Source of the DNA: JACPIL01 sp964362365
Lineage (GTDB): Archaea; Nanobdellota; Nanobdellia; Woesearchaeales; GW2011-AR9
Direction: 5' to 3'
Length of the DNA: 64,000 bases
Assembly: GCA_964362365.1 (NCBI GenBank)
Contig: CAYIEF010000003.1
Span: 1-64,000, forward strand
In this document: in pieces, positions 35,078 to 43,000 of the stretch
Numbering within the stretch: position 1 is the first letter of the stretch
How the letters are laid out: every line of letters begins with the position of its first letter
Translations under genes and position numbers: made by a program
Notes under the pieces: model-generated
The model's input: the letters and a program-made list of their open reading frames with translations, nothing else
Databases searched by the model: none
What the model was told of the DNA's origin: nothing

Positions 35078-35869
35078 ATGATCGTCCAAAAAGATTTTTT
35101 AGAAAGATTGAAAGATTTTGGCTTGAATTCCTACGAACGAAAATTATGGATCGCCCTTCTGTCCAGAGGAGTATCTACCGCAGGAGAGTTATCAGACATC
35201 TCTAACGTCCCTCGCTCCAGAGCGTATGACGTTCTTGAATCCTTGGAAAAGAAAGGATTTATTGTAGTGAAAGTAGGAAAGCCAATAAAATATTTAGCCG
35301 TCGCCCCTTCAGAAGTTATCGAGCGGGTTAAGAAAAAAGTATCTGAAGAAGCAGATGAGCGCAGCAAGATGCTCTCTCAATTGAGAGATTCTGAAATCTT
35401 GGAACAATTAAATTCATTGCATGCAGAAGGAGTTATCTTAGTGGATCCAACAGATAAATCAGGGTCGTTTAGAGGAAGGGATAAAGTCTATGAGCATCTC
35501 TTTTTGATGTTCAAGAACGCGAAGAAGAATATCACGATCATGACTTCTGCCCAAGGATTAGCTCGAAAAAATGATTCCTTTGCAAACCATCTGCGCAAAG
35601 CTGCCAAAGCTGGAGTGAATGTTCAGATTGTTGTCCCGCCTAATACTGATAAAGAACTTATTGATAACTTTTCACAGTTTGCAAAAGTGAAGACCAGCAA
35701 GAATAGTATAACTAGATTCTGCATGGTCGATGGCAAGGACTTACTGTTATTCTTGACTGATGACCAGAAAGTACACAAGAGTTACGACTGCGCAGTCTGG
35801 GTGGAAGCTCCTTACTTCGTTGAATTCTTTGGGAAGATGTTTGAGCAGGAGTGGAAAGGAAGTAAGTAA
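35078..35869 (+). CDS. TrmB-family transcriptional regulator
   Basis: 263 residues: TrmB winged helix (about 10-75, SYERKLWIALL and VPRSRAYDVLESLEKKGF), coiled-coil linker, and a phospholipase-D-like effector domain (ITIMTSAQGLARK, DLLLFLTDD). Such regulators sense sugars; ligand unknown. The mRNA leader from TTTATAAAG near 34981 is about 70 nt and contains GGGGC-aag-CGCCC. Confidence 0.85.
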   Translation: MIVQKDFLERLKDFGLNSYERKLWIALLSRGVSTAGELSDISNVPRSRAYDVLESLEKKGFIVVKVGKPIKYLAVAPSEVIERVKKKVSEEADERSKMLSQLRDSEILEQLNSLHAEGVILVDPTDKSGSFRGRDKVYEHLFLMFKNAKKNITIMTSAQGLARKNDSFANHLRKAAKAGVNVQIVVPPNTDKELIDNFSQFAKVKTSKNSITRFCMVDGKDLLLFLTDDQKVHKSYDCAVWVEAPYFVEFFGKMFEQEWKGSK

Positions 35870-35872
35870 ACA

Positions 35873-36295
35873 ATGCCAAGACTAACTGATGATGATATCC
35901 ATGGACTTGTTTATTTAGTTGAAGATTCTAAGCCTAATGCAGGTGAACAACAAGCTGAGCAATCTCTTCACGAATTAATAGTTTATCATGGTATTGACGA
36001 GGAATTTCTAAACGATAATATTTATGCTTGGCCCCCAGGAAATGCTAAACACATAGCCATGACTAATGGTTGTAAACTTAGATTTAAAAGTATGAAACAG
36101 CTATCGGACAAATCTCACAGAAAATGGATCAGAGTTAATGGACATTTAGTTAGTGACAATGGTTGTAGCATTGGCACAGTTGTTATTGGTGATAATCCCG
36201 AGAAACTAAAAGAAGTATGTGAAACAATTCATCGCAAATATGGCGTTACTCACAAAGAAGACCGTAATCCTTATGGTTGTCATCCTAAGTGTTAA
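35873..36295 (+). CDS. Hypothetical protein, 140 aa
   Basis: Starts 3 bases after the regulator's stop. Cys/His-containing C-terminus (NPYGCHPKC) may bind metal. Unrecognised. Confidence 0.5.
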   Translation: MPRLTDDDIHGLVYLVEDSKPNAGEQQAEQSLHELIVYHGIDEEFLNDNIYAWPPGNAKHIAMTNGCKLRFKSMKQLSDKSHRKWIRVNGHLVSDNGCSIGTVVIGDNPEKLKEVCETIHRKYGVTHKEDRNPYGCHPKC

Positions 36296-36408
36296 TATAA
36301 ATAAAATTTCAACCAATAACTCTTTAACTTTCTTAGAGATTTTTAGTAAATTACTTCTCCATCACAGAAATCCTTATAACAGATCCTTTAACAACTTCTA
36401 AAGAAAAA

Positions 36409-36465
36409 AGCGGGTTCGCTTAGTCAAGTTGCGATCGCCACGCAAATATCCTTACCCAGAATGAG
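36409..36465 (+). pseudogene. tRNA-like remnant
   Basis: Shares TCGCTTAGTC (36416-36425) and ATATC-x-TTACCCAG with the tRNA at 36513. Between them TTGCG and CGCAA make a 5-bp stem with a 7-nt loop ATCGCCA, like an anticodon arm (would read CGC). D-arm 3' strand, T-arm and 3' acceptor are missing. A decayed duplicate, or a partial tRNA. Confidence 0.4.
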
Positions 36466-36512
36466 ATTTAATATAGATTGAATATTTAAAACTTTCGTGA
36501 AAAAAGTGCAGA

Positions 36513-36628
36513 GCCGAGGTCGCTTAGTCCGGTAGAGCGTCTGCCTGATAAGCAGATATCATTACCCAGGATAGGCGGGTTCGAACTTTCCTTTCCCACC
36601 TCGGGAAGTGGAAGTCCCGCCCTCGGCG
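36513..36628 (+). tRNA. tRNA-Ile (GAT) with two extra segments
   Basis: Acceptor GCCGAGG/CCTCGGC, D-stem GCTT/GAGC-type, anticodon arm TCTGC-CTGATAA-GCAGA, T-stem GCGGG/CCCGC are all perfect. Two stretches exceed a normal tRNA: 18 nt (36557-36574) where the variable loop should be 5, and about 29 nt (36586-36614) inside the T-loop, between positions 59 and 60. Removing both gives a standard tRNA with T-loop TTCGAAT. They look like introns at non-canonical positions, known in some archaea. Discriminator would be G, whereas Ile tRNAs usually have A. Confidence 0.8.
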
Positions 36629-36676
36629 CACAAAAATAACAAATACTTTTTATAATACTATTTCTTCTTCAACTTC

Positions 36677-37021
36677 ATGGCCCTCAAACAAGTAATCATA
36701 GTCCGACAAGACTTACAGCTCCCAAAAGGAAAACTAGCCGCGCAATGCAGCCATGCCGCGGTAGAAGCAGTGCTAAAATCTTCTGACAAAAAAGTTTCCA
36801 CTTGGAGAAAAGAAGGAATGCCCAAGATCGTTCTCAAAGTGAAAGATGAAAAAGAACTGTTACTGTATCTGCAGAAAGCTAAGGATGATGGATTGACTAC
36901 AGCTTTGATTACTGATGCTGGCAGGACTGTTGTCGCACCGGGAACTAAAACCTGCGGCGCTATTGGGCCGGATGAAGAGGAAAAAATTGATGTAGTGTCT
37001 GGGAAGTTGCCGTTGTTGTAG
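36677..37021 (+). CDS. pth2: Peptidyl-tRNA hydrolase, Pth2 type
   Basis: 114-residue archaeal/eukaryotic hydrolase recycling peptidyl-tRNA. QVIIVRQDLQLPKGKLAAQC SHAA-type start with catalytic Lys and Ser/Cys region, ITDAGRTVVAPGTKT, and GPDEEEKID are diagnostic. Confidence 0.93.
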   Translation: MALKQVIIVRQDLQLPKGKLAAQCSHAAVEAVLKSSDKKVSTWRKEGMPKIVLKVKDEKELLLYLQKAKDDGLTTALITDAGRTVVAPGTKTCGAIGPDEEEKIDVVSGKLPLL

Positions 37022-37069
37022 TAGACCAGAAAAATAGTTATAAAGAATGATTATGCAGACTTCTTTCTC

Positions 37070-37665
37070 GTGGAGAAGATAAAACTAAACCCAAAAGAGA
37101 TTGATCTAGAGCTTCTGAACGAAAACAATAAAAATCATGTAGATACCTTTTCTTCAACAGCCTGTCGGGAGTTAGAAAAATTTCTTAAAGAAAACGCTTG
37201 GAATGAGCAAGTGATTGGTTTTTCGAAGACCTATCTCTTTTTTCATAGAGGGATACTAGCTGGTTATGCCACTATTTTAATGAATATTCAGAAAATAGAC
37301 TACGGTCGACAGCATTAACTAAACTGAGAAATAAGACTGACCAAGGATATACTTCAGTTCCAGCGATCAAGATAGGGCGGTTATGTGTATCTGATGAGTA
37401 TAATACTCAACTAACAGAGTCTCATTTTTCAGGGATGGGGAAAATAATCTTTTCCGCCGTACTTGGAATGGCTATAGAATTGAGTCGGGAAGTAGGATGC
37501 CGCCTTATCATTAATCACGCTAAAAAATCGACCAAAGCATACGAATGGTACAAAAAAATTGGTTTTCTTTATTCATTCAACGAAGAAAAAACAAAAGAAT
37601 TATTGATGAAAGAAAGTGTCGAATCTATTCCTATGTTATACGATTTACATAGGATATTAAAATAA
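37070..37665 (+). pseudogene. GNAT acetyltransferase, frameshifted
   Basis: N-terminal frame from GTG 37070 ends at TAA near 37316; the next frame continues the family pattern (STALTKLRNKTDQGY, SVPAIKIGRLCVSDEY, GMGKIIFSAVLGMA, YEWYKKIGF) from about 37300 to 37665. A one-base shift near 37295-37305 joins them into about 198 residues, the usual length for GNAT acetyltransferases. TTATAAAG 30 bases before GTG supports the start. A recent mutation, sequencing error, or programmed shift. Confidence 0.75.
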
Positions 37666-37670
37666 ACAAT

Positions 37671-37829
37671 TTATCTTAATTTTAAATTAGGGGGAAGATT
37701 TTTAGCTAGTTGGCGGATTTCGCGCTCAGTTTTGGTCAATTTAACCGGCTTTTTTGAGAAGAGTATCTTCAATAACCTTTCAGCATCTTTTCCTTCCAGT
37801 ACCGGAGTTTCTTCTATTGCTTTAGCCAT
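37671..37829 (-). CDS. Small protein, 52 aa
   Basis: ATG 37829 to TAA 37671, in MAKAIEETPVLEGKDAE style with a basic C-terminal helix. Resembles small antitoxin-like archaeal proteins but lacks a toxin neighbour. Convergent with the GNAT remnant. Confidence 0.5.
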   Translation of the reverse strand: MAKAIEETPVLEGKDAERLLKILFSKKPVKLTKTEREIRQLAKNLPPNLKLR

Positions 37830-37938
37830 CTTGGATTAAAGATTGTCCTGTAATATATAATCTTTTTTGTAGAATTATGTGAAAATTTTGCATTTTTCCG
37901 CAACCTTTTTAAATAACCCGCCTTCTAAACTCCTCGAT

Positions 37939-38247
37939 ATGAAAATTCCTAAGACTATCAAGCGGTTCTGCAGATATTGCAGAAAGCATACTGAACAGAA
38001 AGTCGCTCAAAACAAGAAGAAAGCTCCTAGTTCCTTAAGCCGAGGTTCAAAATATCGAGCCAGATTACGAGGAGCTGCCAGAGGCACTGGAAATTTAGGA
38101 AGATACTCAAAACCAGCAGTTACTAAATTCAAGCGTACCGGAGCAAAAAATACCAAAAAAACTGATTTACGCTATACTTGTTCGGTTTGCAAGAAAACAA
38201 GCTCGCAAAGCAAAGGCATGAGAGCCAAAAAAGTGGAGCTGGTATAA
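37939..38247 (+). CDS. rpl44e: Ribosomal protein L44e
   Basis: 102-residue large-subunit protein: MKIPKTIKRFCRYCRKHTEQ and C-terminal YTCSVCKK zinc ribbon. TATA-like TTTTTAAATAA near 37906-37916 fits the ATG at 37939. Starts the conserved archaeal order L44e-S27e-aIF2alpha-Nop10. Confidence 0.93.
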   Translation: MKIPKTIKRFCRYCRKHTEQKVAQNKKKAPSSLSRGSKYRARLRGAARGTGNLGRYSKPAVTKFKRTGAKNTKKTDLRYTCSVCKKTSSQSKGMRAKKVELV

Positions 38248-38248
38248 A

Positions 38249-38437
38249 ATGAATGGCACAATCCCAAGTCCAAAAAGCAAATTTATCAAAGTTCGCTGCG
38301 CCAAATGTAAGAACGAACAGATCATCTTTGGCAATGCTTCTAATACTGTATTATGTTTAGTGTGCAGCAAAGAAGTGGCTTACCCTACTGGTGGGAAAGC
38401 AAAGATTTCTGCACGGGTGTTGGAAGTGCTGGAATAG
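38249..38437 (+). CDS. rps27e: Ribosomal protein S27e
   Basis: 62-residue small-subunit zinc protein with VRCAKCKNEQIIF and CLVCSKEV. One base after L44e's stop. The DGR target begins 24 bases downstream. Confidence 0.93.
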   Translation: MNGTIPSPKSKFIKVRCAKCKNEQIIFGNASNTVLCLVCSKEVAYPTGGKAKISARVLEVLE

Positions 38438-38461
38438 AGAAGTGTTTACGGAGGAATAAAA

Positions 38462-39310
38462 ATGTCATTAGAAACAATCACTGGAAATTTGAAAGATGCG
38501 TACAAACAATTGCAGCCAGGCACCATGCTGCACGTTGATGAATTGATGAACGAACGCCGGACAAATGAAGAATTACGCAGTAATGGCTTTTATACTCCCG
38601 ATGGAGAAGTGTACTTTCTTTATGGCGTTAATAAAACTCCAATTCTGGCCATGACCAGAGAAGCTCGAAATCCAGTTCTTAAAAATATTGATGATGCTTT
38701 TGAACAGTTGACTACAAAGGGAAATTATGGTGTACAGGGAAAAGATTTCACGAAAGCCATTACTGATGCAGTACTTGTATTCTTGCCTAACCTACGATTA
38801 TCAAAACATGATGCAGAATTTCAATATCTTCCTTTCGGAACAACTCCTGCCAAATACAGTAAATTGAACGATGAAGAACGAAAGTTCGCCGAACGTGTCT
38901 ATGGCCAAGGAGATGATTTTGTCAAGAACATGAAAATGTTGAAAGAGGCAGGCATTGGTGAAACTCGGATTTGGGTTCTGAATCCAGATTACGTTCGAAA
39001 ACATGCAGCCGAAGGCGCGATTGCGCGGGCCTCTTGGCTTGACAATTTCTATTATGGATCGCAATTCAATGCCGGTGATCGTGATATCAGTAACGACGGC
39101 CGCGTCCGTGGGGTACGTCGGGAGGTCGTCGCCGAAGGCGGCGCGCAAAAAAATAAAGGTCCTTATCGCACTGCAGCAAAAAATGGTTTCGTAACTCATT
39201 ACGATGCGATTCTTGCTGATCCAGAAGGCGCAGTTAAAGCCATGAATGATAAAACTGCTGCTGGCCTTTCAAGGCTTCTTTCCAGTTATTTATCTACTCG
39301 AGGACAATAA
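38462..39310 (+). CDS. DGR target protein with internal variable repeat
   Basis: 282-residue protein diversified by the DGR. No signal peptide or membrane segment, so probably cytoplasmic. Residues 187-218 are encoded by the variable repeat; surrounding RIWVLNPDYV, ARASWL and RVRGVRRE match the last strands of the C-type-lectin fold used by DGR ligand-binding proteins. Relative to the template ten residues differ (194 D, 197 Y, 198 Y, 199 G, 205 G, 208 D, 210 S, 212 D, 213 G, 218 V), mostly at template Asn codons. 64 residues follow the repeat. GGAGG at about 38451 is its ribosome site. Ligand unknown. Confidence 0.88.
   Translation: MSLETITGNLKDAYKQLQPGTMLHVDELMNERRTNEELRSNGFYTPDGEVYFLYGVNKTPILAMTREARNPVLKNIDDAFEQLTTKGNYGVQGKDFTKAITDAVLVFLPNLRLSKHDAEFQYLPFGTTPAKYSKLNDEERKFAERVYGQGDDFVKNMKMLKEAGIGETRIWVLNPDYVRKHAAEGAIARASWLDNFYYGSQFNAGDRDISNDGRVRGVRREVVAEGGAQKNKGPYRTAAKNGFVTHYDAILADPEGAVKAMNDKTAAGLSRLLSSYLSTRGQ
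39021..39115 (+). repeat. DGR variable repeat (VR)
   Basis: 95 bp aligned without gaps to the template at +499. 81 positions match; 14 differ (39041, 39050, 39053, 39057, 39061, 39074, 39075, 39083, 39090, 39095, 39098, 39099, 39112, 39113) and each is A in the template. Twelve are A-to-G and two A-to-T. This pattern is the fingerprint of adenine-directed mutagenic retrohoming. Confidence 0.95.
39127..39143 (+). promoter_or_regulatory. Hairpin just after VR
   Basis: CGTCGCC and GGCGGCG form a 7-bp GC-rich stem (one G-U) with loop GAA, 11 bases past the VR. Known DGR targets carry a GC-rich hairpin or cruciform at this place that aids retrohoming; the role here is inferred. Confidence 0.55.
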
Positions 39311-39519
39311 TCTTCTTAAATTTTGTTTTTCTTCTCTTTTTGTCTCAGCACTTCCCTCCTCGGGAAGCTGGACTACACGCTCTTATGCCAAGGCTTAAGG
39401 CGACTGGCTATAAAACCATCAGATTGGACATGTTCTAATTTGATAAGACAGCTGCGACACCTAGCTTACGAGTTATCGTGAAGCGGCAGAGAAGTGCACG
39501 GCATTAAGAGCTACTCACG
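39311..39519 (+). other. Non-coding leader of the DGR template
   Basis: No gene. Contains CTTCCC/GGGAAG hairpin (about 39351-39367) and ends with AAGAGCTACT before the TR, a motif also before the template-like repeat at the window start. Likely part of the TR-containing RNA used by the reverse transcriptase. No accessory (avd) gene is present. Confidence 0.5.
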
Positions 39520-39614
39520 TTGCGCGGGCCTCTTGGCTTAACAATTTCAATAATGAATCACAATTCAATGCCAATGATCGTAATATCAATAACAACAACC
39601 GCGTCCGTGGAATA
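39520..39614 (+). repeat. DGR template repeat (TR)
   Basis: 95 bp, rich in AAC/AAT codons (eight or more Asn if translated in the VR frame), 30 bases before the reverse transcriptase ATG. It is the invariant donor for the VR. Homology ends abruptly at the VR/TR boundaries 39021/39520 and 39115/39614. Confidence 0.95.
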
Positions 39615-39644
39615 GCCCAGTATAGTGCTGAGATTTTTTCTTAT

Positions 39645-40874
39645 ATGGCAGCACCTCGCGACTTGTGGAAGGAACTTTGCAGCCTGAAGAACCTTGAGAT
39701 AGCTTTTAAGAATGCGCGCAAAGGAAAGACATTGAAGCCATATGTTATTGAATTTGAACAGCGCCTAAAAGAAAATCTTCAGCAGCTGAGAACAGAGCTT
39801 CTCCTTCATTGCTATAAGCCTAAACCCTTGCAAACGTTCATTCTCCGTGATCCAAAGACTCGGAAGATCAGCAAATCGCATTTTCGTGACAGAATAATTC
39901 ATCATGCTCTATGTAATATTATCGAACCGCTGTTTGAAAAAAGTTTCATTTCTTTCCTGGGTCTGATACCCCGCTGCTCGCAGCGACATCGAATTGTAAA
40001 CCGATGACCAGGAAAGATTAAAAATACCCCGCAGCTTGCTGCGGTTGGGATTTTTATTTACGATTCCTATGCTAACCGGAAGACCAAAGGGACATTGAAA
40101 GCAATTCAGCGTTTTGAGCATTTTACAGAGAAAATATCTAGGAACTTTATTCAACCAACATTAGTTCTGAAGGCAGATGTCAGGAAGTATTTTGACCATG
40201 TTGACCACGTAATTTTACTGTCAATATTGAGAAGAAAGATAAAAGATCATAAAATAATCTGGCTGGTGAAGGCAATTCTATCCAACTATTCAACCGCAAA
40301 TGGAAAAGGTATGCCCTTAGGAAATCTCACTTCTCAATTTTTCGCCAATGTGTATCTGAATGAGTTGGATCAATTCGTGAAAAAAGAACTGAAAGCAAAA
40401 CAGTATATTAGATACGTTGATGATTTTGTGATTGTTCACAATTCAGAAGAAATGCTTCATAGTTATAAAGAAAAAATAGATGGTTTTCTTGCTAGGAGTT
40501 TAGCTTTAACGTTACATCCAGATAAATCAAGAATCATCAAAGTACATCATGGGGTTGAATTCTTAGGAGTGAAAATTTTTTGTTATCACAAATTGATCAA
40601 AAAGAAAAATTTACGAAAATGTAAGAAAAAATTTTCTGATTTATGCTCAAAATACAAAGAAAAAAAAGCGCAGTACGATCAAATCTATGATTTTCTGGAA
40701 GGTTGGAACGCATATGTACATAATTCAAATACATATAAGTTCAAGAAAAGAATGATGCAAACAGTAGAAGAGACATTTCCTCACGAAATCTCAGCCAAAG
40801 AAGTGGATAGATTGCGAAAACATTCAAAAAAGAGAAGCGATTCTTTCACTCTTTCTTCTCCAACACATTTATAA
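39645..40874 (+). pseudogene. DGR reverse transcriptase, interrupted
   Basis: Group-II-intron-like RT that copies the TR with A-errors. Part 1 (39645-39953) has the finger domain ending EPLFEKSFI; part 2 (from about 40059) resumes YDSYANRKTKGT, then catalytic ADVRKYFDHVD (near 40173), GMPLGNLTSQFFANVYLNELD with the DGR-type G-x3-SQ (near 40315), and YVDD at 40413-40424. The two parts are in the same frame, separated by a 105-bp insertion whose only in-frame stop is TGA at 40005-40007. Joined, they give about 375 residues, normal for DGR RTs. Inactive unless the insert is spliced or read through. Confidence 0.9.
39954..40058. repeat. Double-foldback insertion in the RT gene
   Basis: First unit: TCTTTCCTGG (39952-39961) with CCAGGAAAGA (40009-40018), holding GCTG-ctcg-CAGC and CATCG/CGATG. 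Second: CCGCAGC-tt-GCTGCGG (40029-40044). Flanked by TTTCATT and TTTTTATT, so a short target duplication is possible. The TACCCCGCAGC core is shared with 22340-22466. Length is a multiple of three. Confidence 0.75.
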
Positions 40875-40896
40875 ATAAAACTTCAACTTAAAAGCT

Positions 40897-41676
40897 ATGT
40901 TCTACAAAAGGAAAGGATACCCGGAAGAAGAAGAGATCGTGCTCTGTAAAGTAAGCAAGATCTTTCCCAACTCCGTCTTCGTTGAACTGTTGGAATACGG
41001 CGAACAAGGGTTAGTCCACATTTCTGAGATCGCTCCGGGAAGGATCCGTAATTTGCGGGATTATGTGGTTGAGGGAAAGCAGATTGTCTGTAAGGTTCTG
41101 AGGATCGATCGTTCTAAAGGCCACATCGATCTGTCCTTGAGAAGAGTAAGCTCTCACCAGCGCCAAGCAAAATTGGATGAAATAAAACAGGAATTAACTG
41201 CAGAAACGCTGATCCAGAATATGGCTAAGCGGATGCAAAAGCCAGCCGAAGAATTATATAAGCAGGTTACGGAAAAAATATTCAAAGAATATTCTCATCT
41301 CTTTCTTTGTTTCAAGGAAGTAGCGGCAGGTGAAGCTAGCCTGGAAAAACTTGGACTGGAAAAGAAGTTATCAGAGAATCTAACTGCAGCCATCATAGAC
41401 CGATTCAAGCCTTCTAAAATAACTGTTAAAGGCGAAATCAAGATCCATTCTTATGCTTCGGATGGTGTAGAAAAGATTAAGGCTGTTTTATTGGAAGTAG
41501 AAAGAATCTCGCCTACTATCCATGTCTTTTACTTAGGCGGGGGCAGATTTAAAGTGAGCATCGAAGATATCGATTACAAGCCGGCAGAGCAGACTATGCG
41601 CAAAGTGCAGGAAGTACTAGAGAAGTTTAACGATAAAGTTTCCACTGCAGTGTTTGAACGAGAGAAAAGCGAATAA
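40897..41676 (+). CDS. Translation initiation factor aIF2 alpha
   Basis: 259 residues; S1 domain (about 10-85, GEQGLVHISEIAPGRIRNLRDYV), helical middle and C-terminal ferredoxin-like domain (SYASDGVEKIKAVL). Binds initiator tRNA complex with the gamma subunit. TTTATAAAT at 40867-40875, inside the end of the RT gene, gives it its own promoter 22 bases downstream of the DGR. Confidence 0.93.
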   Translation: MFYKRKGYPEEEEIVLCKVSKIFPNSVFVELLEYGEQGLVHISEIAPGRIRNLRDYVVEGKQIVCKVLRIDRSKGHIDLSLRRVSSHQRQAKLDEIKQELTAETLIQNMAKRMQKPAEELYKQVTEKIFKEYSHLFLCFKEVAAGEASLEKLGLEKKLSENLTAAIIDRFKPSKITVKGEIKIHSYASDGVEKIKAVLLEVERISPTIHVFYLGGGRFKVSIEDIDYKPAEQTMRKVQEVLEKFNDKVSTAVFEREKSE

Positions 41677-41694
41677 ATTCATGGTTATAAGAAA

Positions 41695-41874
41695 ATGGCC
41701 GAGCATATTCGAAAGTGTGTTGATGATCAACGTTATACCCTTGAACAAAAATGTCCATCTTGCGGAAAGGAAACCATTCTGCCCCGGCCGCCTAAATTTT
41801 CTCTTGAAGACAAGTACGCTTCCTTACGCCGTGAATCAAAGAAAGATGAATTAAAAGGGAAAGGTTTTTTCTGA
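41695..41874 (+). CDS. nop10: H/ACA RNP protein Nop10
   Basis: 59-residue zinc-containing subunit of the pseudouridylation RNP: MAEHIRKCVDDQRYTLEQ, CPSCGKET, PPKFSLEDKYASLRR. Too short for ordinary gene calls but unmistakable, and in its conserved place after aIF2alpha. Confidence 0.92.
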   Translation: MAEHIRKCVDDQRYTLEQKCPSCGKETILPRPPKFSLEDKYASLRRESKKDELKGKGFF

Positions 41875-41911
41875 ATTATTTTTTTGTAAAAATTCTTACT
41901 AACATAGAAGC

Positions 41912-42709
41912 CTAATGCAATACAAAGGTCAACAAATCGCCGTTGTCATACAATCCTTTGACTTCTCCTTCCATAAGGAGCGTGGAAGAATTAGAATACT
42001 TCTTGTCAATAATAACTGCTCCTTTAAAGTACAGCATTTTTAGCTCTTCCTCTTCTAAGGTGTAGCGTAACTTTTCTCCTACTCGCAATTCACCGCTTCC
42101 CTGTGGAAGGTCAAGATCCTTTAATTCGATATTCAGCAACTGCAGATGTTTGTAATTCAAGCCTTGGAAGGAGATTGGAAGCGCTTTTTCGGAAGAGAAG
42201 GCGATATCGTTAGCTTCGATGCTTTTCACAGTGCCGGAAAGAGAGATGGCCGAAGCATCTACCTCGACCTTACCCACAAAATCTTTAATGGACAGAGTTA
42301 CTTCTTTTAGATTCTTAAGCTCCAACTTATCACCATTAACAGTAATAGTGGTAGAAAGATCGTCAAATTCTAGGCTGACTCCTTCTACGGTAGCATTCTT
42401 TTCCAAAGCGGGAATTCTATCAAAAGAAAGCGAAATAGGAATACTGCGGTAATTTTTGACCTTGTTTCCCTCCCCGACCAATTGGTTAAGTTCCTGCTCG
42501 ATGTCTGGTTCAGGCTCTTCTTCTTGAAGACCTAAACCTTGAGTCGCATTCTCTGAATATCCAACGATAGCGCTGATTAGGCTGTTGTTTGTATCATGAT
42601 TCTCATTGGAGTAAAGTAAGAAAAATAACCCTCCCAGCACTAGCGTTACCATAAAAATATAAAACCGCAGGTGGGACCTATGCCCTTGAGGAGCTCCTTG
42701 ATTAAACAT
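41912..42709 (-). CDS. Membrane-anchored extracellular protein, 265 aa
   Basis: ATG 42709 gives a short cytoplasmic tail, one hydrophobic helix (about residues 17-34) and a beta-rich exterior domain with repeated VKSIEANDI / LELKNLKEV-like strands. Family not recognised. A longer upstream frame runs into a foldback element and is rejected. Confidence 0.6.
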   Translation of the reverse strand: MFNQGAPQGHRSHLRFYIFMVTLVLGGLFFLLYSNENHDTNNSLISAIVGYSENATQGLGLQEEEPEPDIEQELNQLVGEGNKVKNYRSIPISLSFDRIPALEKNATVEGVSLEFDDLSTTITVNGDKLELKNLKEVTLSIKDFVGKVEVDASAISLSGTVKSIEANDIAFSSEKALPISFQGLNYKHLQLLNIELKDLDLPQGSGELRVGEKLRYTLEEEELKMLYFKGAVIIDKKYSNSSTLLMEGEVKGLYDNGDLLTFVLH

Positions 42710-42802
42710 ATAACCACTTCTTTTAGTATTTATGTATTCCAAACCATCAGCTTTAATAAACTTTTTGGTTATAGAATTATACTGATTTTTGACAGTCACG
42801 TC

Positions 42803-42946
42803 AGCGCCATCGTAGCGTGCGGCGAGTCGGGGGATGCATTCCGAACGAGTGAGGAATGTTCCGAAAACCACGCAGGGGTTTTCGATATCCCATACGGGGT
42901 GGCTCGTAGGTTGCGTAGCAACCGTCGCACCGCCTTTGATGGCGCT
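42803..42946. repeat. GC-rich foldback element
   Basis: AGCGCCATC (42803-42811) pairs with GATGGCGCT (42938-42946); inside are ATTCC...GGAAT and GGTTGC-gta-GCAACC. Much GC-richer than the flanks. Shares GAACGAGTGAG-like and CCATACGGGGTG-like pieces with the element at 47055-47166. REP/MITE-like. Confidence 0.6.
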
Positions 42947-43000
42947 CTTTTTCAAAATAGATTGTGCAAAATTTATATACCAGTTAAACAACAAAAACCT

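Noticed and set aside
39311..39519. Accessory avd gene of the DGR
   Set aside because: No open frame of adequate length exists between the target gene and the template.
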